64,000 nt of DNA from Stutzerimonas zhaodongensis (GCF_003696365.1 NZ_RFFM01000002.1:1054001-1118000), one strand, 5' to 3'. Shown: positions 1-8,943, counted from the first letter of the stretch. Translations and numbers: made by a program. Notes: generated by a model not told the origin, from the sequence alone.

Positions 1-599
1 ACATCGTCCGGACGCGTGAATTGCTGCCGCTGTTCGACTTCGCCTATCAGGGCTTCGGCGACGGGCTGGACGAAGACGCCTGGGCGGTGCGGCTGTTCGT
101 CGAGGCACTGCCGGAGGTGCTGATCACCAGCTCCTGCTCGAAGAACTTCGGTCTGTACCGGGAACGCACCGGCGCGCTCATTGCGGTTACTGCGGACGGC
201 GACTCGCTGATCGATGTGCGCAGCCAGTTCGCCTCGGTAGCGCGCAATCTCTGGTCCACACCGCCGTCCCACGGCGCCGCTGTAGTTGGGACGATCCTGG
301 CCAACAGCGAGCTACGCCAGCTCTGGCAGCAGGAAGTGGCCGCCAAGCGCGAACGCATCGCAGCGTTGAGGCAGGGATTGGTGGAAGCACTTGCGCCGCA
401 TGGCCTGGCCGAGCGCTTCGCGCATATTGCCGAGCAACGCGGGATGTTCTCCTACACCGGGCTGACAGCCGATCAGGTGCTGCGTCTGCGCCGCGAGGAT
501 GCGGTCTATCTGGTGGAAAGTGGTCGGGCCAACATCGCGGGGCTCGATGCTGCACGGCTCGATCAGCTGGCGGCCGCCATAGCTCGGGTTGTGGGCTAA
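1..599 (+). CDS. aromatic/aspartate-type aminotransferase, C-terminal part
   Basis: The reading frame is open from base 3, so the gene begins before the window; about 198 C-terminal residues are visible. It is a fold-type I, class I PLP aminotransferase of the AspC/TyrB family, which moves the amino group of aromatic or acidic amino acids to 2-oxoglutarate. The PLP-lysine motif SCSKNFGLY, followed by RERTGAL, is present. The C-terminal half has the family small-domain pattern (GMFSYTGL, then the YLVESGRANIAGL-type end). In P. aeruginosa the equivalent gene lies beside uvrB; the upstream neighbour here cannot be seen. Substrate preference (Tyr/Phe versus Asp) cannot be fixed from this part. 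Confidence 0.9.
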   Translation, partial: IVRTRELLPLFDFAYQGFGDGLDEDAWAVRLFVEALPEVLITSSCSKNFGLYRERTGALIAVTADGDSLIDVRSQFASVARNLWSTPPSHGAAVVGTILANSELRQLWQQEVAAKRERIAALRQGLVEALAPHGLAERFAHIAEQRGMFSYTGLTADQVLRLRREDAVYLVESGRANIAGLDAARLDQLAAAIARVVG

Positions 600-946
600 G
601 GGCCAGACTCCACCCTGCCATGCATCGACCGGCAAGTCGCGACGATTGCTGTGGCAGGGGCGAAATCATCTCGATTTCACCCAGCATCGTCTTTGACGAC
701 CTCAAGCATTTCCGCCGACCACACTAAAACCGACAATCAGCTAAGTCAGAACCGGCTTAATCCACCCGGAACTCAAATGAATATGGCGTGTCGTAGCACT
801 TAGCCATCATCGCGTAGCGTTTCTAACCTACTATGGTGGTAGATAGCTCAGCTGAACGTGACTGACCGGTCCGGTGACGAGTGGGCTATAGGGCCGGCTG
901 TACCGGCCGCTACAACCCAGCACAGGTTTCTTATACGAGCGCCGCC
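600..946. other. intergenic region with a leader hairpin
   Basis: No gene is visible in these 347 bases. The one clear structure is a stem-loop, GGCCGG (892-897) and CCGGCC (903-908) around a 5-base loop, ending 38 bases before the ATG of the EAL gene. It has no T-run, so it is not a terminator for transcription entering from the left. It may be a structured 5' leader. No convincing -35/-10 pair was found. Confidence 0.4.
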
Positions 947-1759
947 ATGATCCAAAGCAACACTGCCGGTAACCCAGCTCCAAGCGAATACGCCTGCCAC
1001 GCTGCCAGCGAACATGGCGCCTGCCCAAGCTGCGCCAGCGGCGAGCGCCTGGGCTTTCGCTTCAGCTATGCCTACCAGCCGATCGTCGACATTTCCAAGC
1101 GCGAGATCTTCGCTCATGAAGCGTTGGTGCGCGGCGTCAATGGCGAGCCCGCGCCCAGCGTGCTGTCACAGGTGACTGAGGACAATCGCTTCCGCTTTGA
1201 CCAGGCCTGCCGGGTCAAGGCCATCAAGACCGCTGCCAAGCTCCAGATGCAGGGCATGCTGTCGATCAACTTCCTGCCTAACGCTATCTATCGTCCCGAG
1301 CTGTGCATCCGCTCGACGCTGGAAGCGGCGCGTGCTCACAATTTCCCGGTCGAGCGGATCATCTTCGAGACGGTTGAAGGCGAGCGCATCAGTGATGCGA
1401 AGTGGCTAACGGAGGTGTTTCGTGAGTACCAGCGCATCGGCTTTCTTACGGCCATTGATGATTTCGGTGCTGGTTTTGCCGGCCTCAACCTGCTCGCGGA
1501 TTTTCAGCCAGACCTGATCAAACTGGACATGGATCTGATTCGCGGAATCGACCAGAGCAGGGTAAGGCAGGCCATCGTCCGTGGGACCGTAGGGATCTGC
1601 GCCGAGCTGGGAATCAAGGTGATCGCCGAAGGTGTGGAAACCGCCGATGAATGCAGCGCCCTGCAGGATTTGGGAATCAACCTGCTGCAGGGCTATCTGT
1701 TCAGCAAACCGCTGTTTGAAACCTGCAGCCAGACCGAGTCCATGGTCTGGCCTCGCTAA
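947..1759 (+). CDS. EAL-domain c-di-GMP phosphodiesterase, single domain
   Basis: A 270-residue stand-alone EAL protein expected to hydrolyse cyclic di-GMP to pGpG. The EAL signature (E58-A-L60 in AHEALVRG), N108, E141, D171-D172 in AIDDFGAGFAGL, K192 in IKLD and E228 in IAEGVET all match the catalytic and metal-binding set, so it should be active. There is no GGDEF, PAS or membrane segment. The first 45 residues are not part of the EAL fold and hold three cysteines (C18, C26, C29) including a CPSC pair, a possible metal or redox site. The ATG at 947 was chosen because the frame upstream of it (from 881) shows no family similarity. It is convergent with the next gene, with only 6 bases between stops. 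Confidence 0.9.
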   Translation: MIQSNTAGNPAPSEYACHAASEHGACPSCASGERLGFRFSYAYQPIVDISKREIFAHEALVRGVNGEPAPSVLSQVTEDNRFRFDQACRVKAIKTAAKLQMQGMLSINFLPNAIYRPELCIRSTLEAARAHNFPVERIIFETVEGERISDAKWLTEVFREYQRIGFLTAIDDFGAGFAGLNLLADFQPDLIKLDMDLIRGIDQSRVRQAIVRGTVGICAELGIKVIAEGVETADECSALQDLGINLLQGYLFSKPLFETCSQTESMVWPR

Positions 1760-1765
1760 GCCGCT

Positions 1766-2449
1766 TCAGCCCGCTTTCAGCAGCTTGAGCAGTTCTTTCG
1801 CGGCTTCTTCGGAGGAGGCAGGGTTCTGGCCGGTCACCAGCAGGCCATCGACCAACACGTATGAGGACCAGTCCGGGCCCTTGCTGTAGTCGCCACCGAT
1901 TTCCTTGAGTTTATCTTCGAGCAGGAAGGGCACCACCTCGGTGAGCTGGACGCCCTCCTCTTCGGTGTTGGTAAAGCCTGTCACGCGCTTGCCCTTGACC
2001 AGATACTCGCCGTCCACCCCACGCACCTGAACCAACGCCGCCGGCGCATGGCAGACCGCACCCACTGGCTTGCGCGCCTTGATGAAGGATTCGATCAGAG
2101 CGATGGAAGTGGCGTTGCCTGTCAGATCCCACAGCGGGCCGTGGCCGCCGGGATAGAACACGGTATCGAAGTCTGCCGCCGACACCTCGTCCAGCTTGCG
2201 GGTGTTGGCCAACAGTGCATTGGCCTCGCCATCGTCCTTGAAACGTTTGGTCGCCTCGGTCTGGGCATCGGGCGCATCGCTTTTCGGATCCAGTGGCGGT
2301 TGGCCGCCCTTCGGAGAGGCCAGCACGATCTCGGCGCCGGCGTCCTTGAAGACGTAATAAGGGGCGGCGAATTCTTCGAGCCAGAAGCCGGTGGGTTTGC
2401 CGGTGTCGCCTAGCTTGTCGTGGGATGTGAGCACGATGAGAACTTTCAT
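1766..2449 (-). CDS. DJ-1/PfpI superfamily protein (Hsp31/class-I amidotransferase-like)
   Basis: A 227-residue protein with the fold of Hsp31-like class III glyoxalases, which turn methylglyoxal into lactate without glutathione; several family members also act as chaperones or deglycases. The nucleophile-elbow cysteine C133 is followed by H134 in GAVCHAPAALV, and the conserved acidic residue sits at E25/E26 in GFWLEEFAAPY. YPGGHGPLWDL is the family oxyanion loop. The start is fixed by a strong Shine-Dalgarno AAAGGAG just upstream of the ATG; the longer in-frame extension is unlike the family. Whether it is a glyoxalase or only a stress protein is not decided by sequence. Confidence 0.85.
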   Translation of the reverse strand: MKVLIVLTSHDKLGDTGKPTGFWLEEFAAPYYVFKDAGAEIVLASPKGGQPPLDPKSDAPDAQTEATKRFKDDGEANALLANTRKLDEVSAADFDTVFYPGGHGPLWDLTGNATSIALIESFIKARKPVGAVCHAPAALVQVRGVDGEYLVKGKRVTGFTNTEEEGVQLTEVVPFLLEDKLKEIGGDYSKGPDWSSYVLVDGLLVTGQNPASSEEAAKELLKLLKAG

Positions 2450-2574
2450 GGGGTCTCCTTTGATCGGGGGCCCGAATGCAGGCCCTTGATTCATCTCGAC
2501 CATGGGGGTGGGGAATCGATCGATTGGGTGTCCCGGTAAGGCTTCCGTGCCGTATGCCCGCTCCGCCGCCTTCA

Positions 2575-2597
2575 GTAGGAGCGAGATTGCTCGCGAA
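2575..2597. repeat. Pseudomonas REP element
   Basis: The sequence begins GTAGGAGCGAG and ends GCTCGCGAA, closely matching the common Pseudomonas REP unit. It forms a short hairpin. It lies in the 2450-2805 intergenic stretch, which contains no gene. Confidence 0.75.
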
Positions 2598-2650
2598 GGC
2601 TTCTGGCTTGTGCTTCGTTGGCGCAGCTTATTTACGGAGTTGGCCGACGC

Positions 2651-2680
2651 ATTGGTTTCGCCCTGCTGGGCGAAACCAAT
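2651..2680. repeat. 30-base near-perfect palindrome
   Basis: The arms ATTGGTTTCGCCC and GGGCGAAACCAAT are exact reverse complements around TGCT. The inner 19 bases (2654-2672) also occur at 27409-27427 and, inverted, at 28091-28109, so this is a terminus of the intergenic repeat family described there rather than a chance hairpin. It has no T-run. Confidence 0.7.
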
Positions 2681-2763
2681 GCTTTGGCCGACACCGCAAT
2701 TAGGCCGACCTAATGAAGCCCAAGCCCAAGAGCCTCGCAACCGCGCCGCCTATTTGTTGCCCA

Positions 2764-2792
2764 CAAAAAAAGGGCGCCGAAGCGCCCTTTCA
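2764..2792 (-). terminator. Rho-independent terminator of the chemoreceptor gene
   Basis: Read on the minus strand, AAAGGGCGC-TTCG-GCGCCCTTT forms a stem with a stable tetraloop followed by a T-run. It lies 14 bases past the stop of the chemoreceptor gene. Confidence 0.85.
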
Positions 2793-2805
2793 TTTAAACA
2801 AGAAA

Positions 2806-4695
2806 TCAGATCCTGAAACTCCCCACCAGCTGCTTCAACCTCGCTGCCTGCTGCTCCAAGTCTCCACACGCCCGCAAGGTCGAATGCAGGTTCTCCACAC
2901 CCTCCTGGTTCAAGGTGTTGATCTCCGTAATGTCCATGTTCAGCGACTCGATCACCGAGGTCTGCTCCTCGGTCGCGGTCGCCACCGACTGGTTCATCGC
3001 GTCAATCTCGCCGATGCTGCGGGTCACACTGCCAAGGCGCTCGCCGGCCTGGTTGGCGATGCCAACACTCGACTCACACTGCCGCTGACTGGCGGTCATG
3101 GTGCTCACAGAATCGCGGGCGCCAACCTGCAACTGCTCGATCATGCCGTGGATTTCCTGCGCCGACGTCTGGGTGCGATGGGCCAGGCTGCGGACCTCAT
3201 CGGCCACCACCGCGAAGCCTCGCCCGGCTTCACCGGCGCGGGCTGCTTCGATGGCTGCGTTGAGCGCCAGCAGGTTGGTCTGCTCGGAGATGCCCTTGAT
3301 GACGTCGAGGATCTGTCCGATGCCAACCGTCTGGCTGTTCAGCGCTTCGATCTGCGCACAGGAAGCGCTGATGTTGTTCGACAGCTGCTTCATCGCCTCG
3401 ATGTTCTGCTCGACGACTTTGCGCCCGTCTTCGGCCTGATGGCTGGCACCGCTGGCCTGCTGCGAAGCATCGGCCGCGTTGCGGGCGATCTCCTGGGCAG
3501 CGGCACCAAGCTGGTTGATTGCCGCCGCGACACTGTTGGTGCGGCTGGCCTGCTCGTCGGAGTTGACCATCGAGGAGTTCGAGGCAGCCAGTACGCGTTG
3601 TGCCACCTCATTGACCTGTTCGGTCGCCGAGGAGACCTCCCGGATCGAGCCATGGATACGTTCGACGAAGCGGTTGAATGCGGCCGCCAGCACCCCGAAC
3701 TCATCCTGCGATTGCACGGTGAGACGGCGGGTCAGATCGCCCTCGCCCTCGGCAATGTTGGTCATCGCCCGGCCCATGTCGGTGAGCGGACGCATCAACA
3801 CGCGGATGAGCATGCCGAGCAGCACGAGGATGAACACAACAGCGATAACCGTGGCCGCCAACGCCGAAGCGCGGAAGCTGGCCAGGGCCGCGTAGGCTTT
3901 GTCCTTCTCAACCGAGATACCAACGTACCAGGTCACCGAAGGCAGGCCGGGAACCGGGCTGAAGCTGAGAATGCGCGCCTGGCCGTCCACTTCGGATTCG
4001 CTCAAGCCTTTGGTCAGAGATGGAGTGTTCTGCGGATAGATTTCGGCCAGTGTCTTCATGACCCTGGTCTTGTCGGGATGGACCAGCACCTTGCCATCGC
4101 CACTGACCAGGAAGGCATAGCCCATGCCATCGAAGTTCAGGGCATTGATGATGTCCACCAACGCTTGCAGGCCAAGGTCCCCGCCGACCACGCCAACGGT
4201 CTGGCTGCCCTCACGTGCCGGGGTCGCAATGGTAATGATCAGCTCACCGGTAGCCGCATCGACATAGGGCTCGGTGAGGGTCGTGCCGCCGGCGGCCACC
4301 GCATCCTTGTACCAAGGGCGGACACGCGGATCGTAGTCGGCAGGCATCTCCTCTTGCGGGCGCATGGTAAAGCTCCCGCTTTGCTCACCCAGATATGTGA
4401 AGGCGAAGGTCGAAGTCAGCGCTTTCTGCTCGAGCAGACTGACAACAGCGTCGTCGGAGCGATCGTTGCCGATCGACTGAGCCGCGCTTTCCACAAGGAG
4501 GATGCGTCCGGATAGCCAGTTATGGATGTTATGGGCCGTCACCTCGCCCATCTCATTCAGATAGCTCTCGAGATTCTCGCGAATCGAGTTGCGCTGCAGG
4601 TAGTCGTTGAACAGCGTGAACAGGGCGAAGGTCGCAATCACCACGAGTGAGGCGGCCAGCAGAATCTTATGGCTGAACTTGAGGCGGCTAGGCAT
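2806..4695 (-). CDS. methyl-accepting chemotaxis protein, dCache_1 amino-acid-type sensor (PctA-like)
   Basis: A 629-residue transmembrane chemoreceptor. Order: TM1 at about 10-30, a periplasmic double-Cache domain to about 275, TM2, HAMP ([25 protein letters not shown]) and a cytoplasmic signalling domain whose tip contains [21 protein letters not shown]. The distal Cache pocket has [17 protein letters not shown] and a GGDLGL turn, which resemble the amino-acid-binding signature known from PctA/B/C of P. aeruginosa; L-amino acids are therefore the likely ligands. There is no C-terminal CheR-binding pentapeptide. The ATG at 4695 puts TM1 at the usual place; an upstream ATG at 4752 would add 19 non-family residues. 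It is a single-gene unit ending in a terminator. Confidence 0.9.
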   Translation of the reverse strand: MPSRLKFSHKILLAASLVVIATFALFTLFNDYLQRNSIRENLESYLNEMGEVTAHNIHNWLSGRILLVESAAQSIGNDRSDDAVVSLLEQKALTSTFAFTYLGEQSGSFTMRPQEEMPADYDPRVRPWYKDAVAAGGTTLTEPYVDAATGELIITIATPAREGSQTVGVVGGDLGLQALVDIINALNFDGMGYAFLVSGDGKVLVHPDKTRVMKTLAEIYPQNTPSLTKGLSESEVDGQARILSFSPVPGLPSVTWYVGISVEKDKAYAALASFRASALAATVIAVVFILVLLGMLIRVLMRPLTDMGRAMTNIAEGEGDLTRRLTVQSQDEFGVLAAAFNRFVERIHGSIREVSSATEQVNEVAQRVLAASNSSMVNSDEQASRTNSVAAAINQLGAAAQEIARNAADASQQASGASHQAEDGRKVVEQNIEAMKQLSNNISASCAQIEALNSQTVGIGQILDVIKGISEQTNLLALNAAIEAARAGEAGRGFAVVADEVRSLAHRTQTSAQEIHGMIEQLQVGARDSVSTMTASQRQCESSVGIANQAGERLGSVTRSIGEIDAMNQSVATATEEQTSVIESLNMDITEINTLNQEGVENLHSTLRACGDLEQQAARLKQLVGSFRI

Positions 4696-4865
4696 AGCGC
4701 ATGTCCGGAGTTGATCTATGTCAAATCGGAGGTCCCTTTCCTGGCTGAGCATCCTTGTGCTAATCGACTTATCGGCTTGGGCCAGAAGACCTTGAGATGA
4801 CCGTCTGTCAGCTGAAAGCGATAAAGACGAATGAGCTACGCCTCCCGCTACAGGCGAACCCCAAG

Positions 4866-4899
4866 CAAAAACGGCACTCCCGTTTCCGGAAGTGCCGTC
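4866..4899 (-). terminator. Rho-independent terminator ending the amino-acid catabolic block
   Basis: ACGGCACT (4871-4878) pairs with AGTGCCGT (4891-4898). On the minus strand the stem is followed by TTTTGC. It lies 24 bases past the stop of the first-listed NSS transporter. Confidence 0.75.
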
Positions 4900-4922
4900 T
4901 GGTCAGCTCTGTGGATTGCGAT

Positions 4923-6389
4923 TCAGGCGTTGCGCCCGGCCAGCGCCGGCAGTACACGCGGCCGCAAACCCTCTCCCAGGATAGTCAGCACGCCGATGGC
5001 GCCGGCAATCCAGTACCAGCGCACCAGTGGGTCGAAGCCCAGCCAGCCCAGCGCATGCAGGAACACCATGGTGATCAGCACCGGGCAGACATAGCGCACC
5101 ATGAACAACCACAGCGCATAGCCCAGCGGTGGCAGATCCAGCTCGTCACGCATGATTTCACTGCGCAGCGCGTAGCCGGCGAAGATTACGGTGAAGATCC
5201 CGCCCAGCGGCATCATCCAGCGCGAGGTCAGGTAATCGAGCCAGTCGAAGAAGTTCTTGCCCATGGGCGTCCAGCCTGCCATCAGGTTGAACGACAGCAT
5301 CGCCAGCATGCTGATGACCAGCAGCACAGCGCCTGCGGCCATGGCGGCCTTGAGGCGGCTGATGCCATGTTTCTCATTGAGGTAGGCCACCGTGGCTTCG
5401 ATCATCGAGATGGCCGACGTCATCGCAGCGACCGAGACCATGGCGAAGAACAGCACGCCAAAGACGGTACCGAACGGCATCTGCTGGAAGGCCAGCGGCA
5501 GGCTCATGAAAATCAGCCCCGGCCCAGCGGTTGGGTCCATGCCGTTGGCGAAGATGATCGGGAAGATCGCCAAGCCTGCCAGCAACGCAACGCAGGTATC
5601 GGCGATGGCCACCACAAAGGTGGTGCGGGCAATCGACTGCCCATCGGGGATGTAGGAGCCGTAGGTCATGATGGCCCCGGCAGCCAGGCTCAGGGTAAAG
5701 AAGGCATGACCAAGTGCGGTCAGCAAGGCCTCACCGGTGAGCTTGGACGTATCGAAACTGAACAGAAAGGCAAACCCCTGCTCGAACCCGCCACTGGTAA
5801 AGGCGTAGCCAACAAGAATCAACAACATCAAGGCCAGGCCCGGCATCATCCAACGCACCGCGCGCTCAATGCCTGCCTGCACGCCTTTGGCCACGATCCA
5901 CAGGGTCAACGCGGTAACCAGCAGGCTCCAACCGCCCAGCTGCCAGGGATTGGCGTTGTGCGCCTCGAACACCTGAGCCAACCCGTCTACGGAACTGGCG
6001 GCGAGTGAGCCATCGAGCATCTTCAAGGTATAGGCAAAGGCCCAACCAGCCACCACCACATAGAAGCAAAGGATCAGAAAGCCGGCTGCCATGGACATCA
6101 GGCCGATGCCCTTCCATAGCGGGCTGCTGCCATTTTCCTGCGCCGTACGGCCTACCGCATCGATGGGGCTGCCGCGGCCACGGCGACCAATGGCGATCTC
6201 GGTCATCATCACGGGCACGCCGATGGCGAAAATGCACGCCAGGTACATCAGTACGAACGCGCCGCCGCCGTACTCGCCGGTGATGTAGGGGAATTTCCAG
6301 ATGTTGCCCAAGCCGACTGCGGAGCCGGTCGCGGCAAGAATGAAGCCCCAGCGGGACAGCCAGAGGTTCTTGGGTTTTTCACGGGTCAT
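4923..6389 (-). CDS. sodium-dependent transporter, NSS/SNF family (copy 1)
   Basis: A 488-residue inner-membrane protein of the neurotransmitter:sodium symporter family, which imports amino acids with Na+. The TM1 signature GSAVGLGNIWKFPY, with the unwound ligand/Na+ site, follows the N-terminal RWGF. GPGLIFMSLPLAF and the repeated TM6-8 pattern are typical. About 11-12 hydrophobic segments are visible. A second member lies at 7420-8829 in the same orientation, so the pair are likely paralogues. It is the last gene of the minus-strand block and is followed by a terminator. The ATG is preceded by CAGGTGACGC and, 12 bases upstream, by AACAACAA. The substrate is inferred from context to be a hydrophobic or aromatic amino acid. 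Confidence 0.9.
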   Translation of the reverse strand: MTREKPKNLWLSRWGFILAATGSAVGLGNIWKFPYITGEYGGGAFVLMYLACIFAIGVPVMMTEIAIGRRGRGSPIDAVGRTAQENGSSPLWKGIGLMSMAAGFLILCFYVVVAGWAFAYTLKMLDGSLAASSVDGLAQVFEAHNANPWQLGGWSLLVTALTLWIVAKGVQAGIERAVRWMMPGLALMLLILVGYAFTSGGFEQGFAFLFSFDTSKLTGEALLTALGHAFFTLSLAAGAIMTYGSYIPDGQSIARTTFVVAIADTCVALLAGLAIFPIIFANGMDPTAGPGLIFMSLPLAFQQMPFGTVFGVLFFAMVSVAAMTSAISMIEATVAYLNEKHGISRLKAAMAAGAVLLVISMLAMLSFNLMAGWTPMGKNFFDWLDYLTSRWMMPLGGIFTVIFAGYALRSEIMRDELDLPPLGYALWLFMVRYVCPVLITMVFLHALGWLGFDPLVRWYWIAGAIGVLTILGEGLRPRVLPALAGRNA

Positions 6390-6400
6390 GCGTCACCTGT

Positions 6401-6408
6401 TTGTTGTT
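6401..6408 (-). promoter_or_regulatory. CA motif (Hfq/Crc site) before NSS transporter 1
   Basis: On the minus strand this reads AACAACAA, an exact AAnAAnAA match, directly followed by the ribosome binding site ACAGGTG and the ATG at 6389. In Pseudomonas such motifs at start sites bind Hfq with Crc and block translation while preferred carbon sources last. The function here is inferred. Confidence 0.65.
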
Positions 6409-6463
6409 ATCTGTGACGGGATCGAACCCGCCGCGCTCGTGACGCGACGGAATGCAAGGCGGA

Positions 6464-7144
6464 TTACTGAGCGTCTGGCTGCACCTCCGGAGCTGCTTTG
6501 GAAAAGGCTTCGAGGGATTCGCACTGCTCGGTCATCTGCAAAATGCGCGGGTACGCATTGAGGTCACAGGCAAAACGGCGCGCATTGTATACCTGCGGAA
6601 TCAGGCATGCTTCCAGATAACCCGGCCGTCTGCCGAGTGACAGCTTGCCGTCGAAGGCAGCCAGACCCTGTTCGACACCTGCCAGTCCGGTTGAGATCCA
6701 GTGCTGAATCCATTGCTGCTTCGCTGCATCATCGACACCCAGGGTGCCGCTCAAGTACTGCAGTACGCGCAGGTTGTTCAGCGGATGCAGATCACAGGCA
6801 ATGTGCAGCGCTAGGGAGCGCACCCGCGCACGATCGGCCGGGTCGTCCGGTAGAAGCGATGGAAGCGGGAAGACTTCTTCCAGATATTCGAGGATAGCCA
6901 GCGATTGGCTGATGCGAACGTCCCCGTCGACCAGCAGGGGCACCAAGCCTTGGGGGTTGAGCGCCTTGTAGTCGGCCGAATGCTGCTGGCCGCCGTCCTT
7001 GACCAGATGCACCGGCAGGTTCTCGAATGCCATTCCTTTCAGATTCAGGGCGATGCGTACCCGGTAGGCGGCACTTGAACGCCAATAACCGTAGAGTTTC
7101 AGTGTGGGTGAACCGACTGTTTGATTCATCTCGGTGTTGATCAT
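6464..7144 (-). CDS. maiA: maleylacetoacetate isomerase (zeta-class GST)
   Basis: A 226-residue glutathione-S-transferase-fold enzyme. It is expected to isomerise maleylacetoacetate to fumarylacetoacetate in tyrosine/phenylalanine breakdown via homogentisate. The N-terminal thioredoxin domain has the active-site serines S23-S24 in YWRSSAAYRVRIALNLKG, where typical MaiA proteins have SSCSxRVRIAL. NPQGLVPLLVDG and SLAILEYLEE complete the glutathione site, and the all-alpha domain with CDLHPLNNLRVL follows. hmgA and fahA are not beside it, which is unusual; it sits between two NSS transporters instead. The ATG at 7144 has AGGGA at good spacing; a second ATG at 7129 is possible. It is the one gene of the block without an AAnAAnAA leader. 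Confidence 0.85.
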   Translation of the reverse strand: MINTEMNQTVGSPTLKLYGYWRSSAAYRVRIALNLKGMAFENLPVHLVKDGGQQHSADYKALNPQGLVPLLVDGDVRISQSLAILEYLEEVFPLPSLLPDDPADRARVRSLALHIACDLHPLNNLRVLQYLSGTLGVDDAAKQQWIQHWISTGLAGVEQGLAAFDGKLSLGRRPGYLEACLIPQVYNARRFACDLNAYPRILQMTEQCESLEAFSKAAPEVQPDAQ

Positions 7145-7419
7145 GAAAGTCCCTGATTCGTGGCTAACCCGGCGTCCTCGATGGATCCGCTCGCTGCCTT
7201 TTAGTTGCCTTCGCTGACACGCTGATTGCCATCTCAAACCAGCCGAGATGAGGACACAAGCCTGTCTTCGCGCCGATCAGACGCCACTCGACCAAGTGGG
7301 CGGAAGCTTTTCTTTACGGCCCGCCGGTGCGCTGGAGCGCCAGCCTTTCACACCTTCGTCCGTAACGAAAAGCTGACGACGCGGTGCGACAGGACGCCGC
7401 ACCTCGAACAAGCGGAGCC

Positions 7420-8829
7420 TCAGATCAGCCCACTCAGGTTGAGAAACACCAGCACGATGGCCAGCGGTGTGCCGAAGCGCAGCAGCAGCCACCAGGCTTT
7501 GAACAGCCCCGCATGCTGAATACCTATGGAGTCGCGCACCGTCTGCTCCTTCATCACCCAGCCGGTGAACAGCACCGTACACAGCCCTCCCAACGGCATC
7601 AGCCAATTGGTGGTCAGGTAATCGAGGGTGTCGAAGAAGGTCTTGCCGAACAGCTGGTAGTCCGCCCACAAGTTGAACGAGAAGACACTGCCCAGGCTCA
7701 GCAGCCACAGCAGCGCGCCGCTGGTCAGCACCGCTTTCAAGCGGGTCATGCCGAAACGCTCGGTCATCCAGGCAATGCTCGGCTCGCTCAGCGATATGGC
7801 CGATGTCAGCGCAGCGATAACCAGCATGATGAAGAACAGCCCGCCCACCACCTGGCCCAGCGGCATCTGGCCGAAAGCGATGGGCAGCGTGACGAAGATC
7901 AGCCCTGGCCCGGCGCCCGGCTCCAGACCGTTGCCGAAGACCAGCGGAAAGATCGCCAAGCCGGCCAGCAGCGCTACGACGGTATCGGCCAGCGCCACGA
8001 GCACAGCGGTTTTGGCGATCGAGGTACCTTCCGGCAGATAAGAGCCATAGACCATCATCGCGCCGGCACCCAGGCTGAGCGTGAAGAAGGCATGCCCCAG
8101 CGCGACCAGCACACTGGTGGCGGTCAACGCGGAGAAATCCGGCACGAAGAGGAACTGCACTGCCTGAAGAAATTCCCCGGTCACAGCGGCATATCCAACC
8201 AGCCCAAGCAGCAGCACGAACAGGCCGGGCATGAGGAACCGCAGCGAGCGCTCAAGTCCGCCACGCACACCAAGGCCAACGATCAGCACTGTTGCGGCCA
8301 ACACCAGCGTGCCGCAGAGGATCAGGCGCATCGGGCTGGCCAGCAAGCCGTTGAATACCTCGCCGCTGACATCACCCCCTGCGCCACTGAAAGTCCCGCT
8401 GAGCGTGGTTGGCACATAGGACAACGCCCAGCCGGCCACAACCAGATAGAAGCTGAGAATCAGAAAACCGGTCAGCCCACCGAGCCAACCCGCAACGCGC
8501 CATTTCGTGCTGGCGCCCGCCTCACGCGCCAGCCGCGCCACCGCGCCATCCGGGTTCTGCCGACCGCGGCGGCCGATCATCACCTCAGCCATCAGCAATG
8601 GGATGCCGATCAAGAGGATGCATCCGAGATAGACCAGCACGAAGGCGCCGCCCCCGTTCTGGCCGGTGATGTAGGGGAATTTCCAGATGTTGCCCAGACC
8701 TACCGCAGAGCCGGTAGCCGCCAGGAAGAAAACCCAGCGCGAGGACCAGAGGCCGCGAGCGGCACTTTGCTGAGTACGAACGGAGGCGCCACCGAGCGTA
8801 CCGGCGGCGAGGCTGCTTTTGTCAGTCAT
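7420..8829 (-). CDS. sodium-dependent transporter, NSS/SNF family (copy 2)
   Basis: A 469-residue paralogue of the transporter at 4923-6389, sharing the TM1 signature GSAVGLGNIWKFPY, RWVFFLAATGSA at the N-terminus and GPGLIFVTLPIAFGQMP. It should be a Na+-coupled amino acid importer. The N-terminal tail before TM1 is some 17 residues longer than in copy 1. The ATG at 8829 is chosen because AGGAAACCACA precedes it at normal spacing; the frame also runs to 8865. The dehydrogenase gene is 124 bases upstream, with a hairpin between them, so this gene may have its own transcript. Two importers beside a dehydrogenase and an oxidoreductase suggest uptake of the amino acids degraded here. Confidence 0.9.
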   Translation of the reverse strand: MTDKSSLAAGTLGGASVRTQQSAARGLWSSRWVFFLAATGSAVGLGNIWKFPYITGQNGGGAFVLVYLGCILLIGIPLLMAEVMIGRRGRQNPDGAVARLAREAGASTKWRVAGWLGGLTGFLILSFYLVVAGWALSYVPTTLSGTFSGAGGDVSGEVFNGLLASPMRLILCGTLVLAATVLIVGLGVRGGLERSLRFLMPGLFVLLLGLVGYAAVTGEFLQAVQFLFVPDFSALTATSVLVALGHAFFTLSLGAGAMMVYGSYLPEGTSIAKTAVLVALADTVVALLAGLAIFPLVFGNGLEPGAGPGLIFVTLPIAFGQMPLGQVVGGLFFIMLVIAALTSAISLSEPSIAWMTERFGMTRLKAVLTSGALLWLLSLGSVFSFNLWADYQLFGKTFFDTLDYLTTNWLMPLGGLCTVLFTGWVMKEQTVRDSIGIQHAGLFKAWWLLLRFGTPLAIVLVFLNLSGLI

Positions 8830-8842
8830 TGTGGTTTCCTGT

Positions 8843-8850
8843 TTGTTGTT
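8843..8850 (-). promoter_or_regulatory. CA motif (Hfq/Crc site) before NSS transporter 2
   Basis: Minus strand AACAACAA, followed directly by ACAGGAAACC and the ATG at 8829. It has the same arrangement as in front of the other transporter, the oxidoreductase and the regulator. Confidence 0.65.
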
Positions 8851-8924
8851 TTTGTCAGGCTGCATGTTTCATCGATGGAATCGAAACGCTCGGCAACGCC
8901 AAAAGCCGATGCCGAAAAGAACGA

Positions 8925-8943
8925 GGGCAGCCCGTAGCTGCCC
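8925..8943 (-). terminator. hairpin downstream of the amino-acid dehydrogenase
   Basis: GGGCAGC (8925-8931) pairs with GCTGCCC (8937-8943). On the minus strand it is followed by a T-rich TCGTTCTTTTC, an imperfect U-tract. It is a probable terminator or attenuator between the dehydrogenase and the second transporter. Confidence 0.5.

Noticed and set aside
2713..4515. 600-codon plus-strand open frame
   Set aside because: It lies antisense to the chemoreceptor gene, which has full domain structure. The antisense frame has no recognisable motif and arises from GC-rich third positions.
6413..6432. tRNA T-arm look-alike (GGGTTCGATCCC on the minus strand)
   Set aside because: The T-stem and loop fit, but no anticodon arm, D-arm or acceptor stem can be folded in the flanks, and the sequence lies in the leader next to a transporter start. 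Treated as chance.
7384..8937. 517-codon plus-strand open frame
   Set aside because: Antisense to the second NSS transporter; rich in His and Gln with no domain features.
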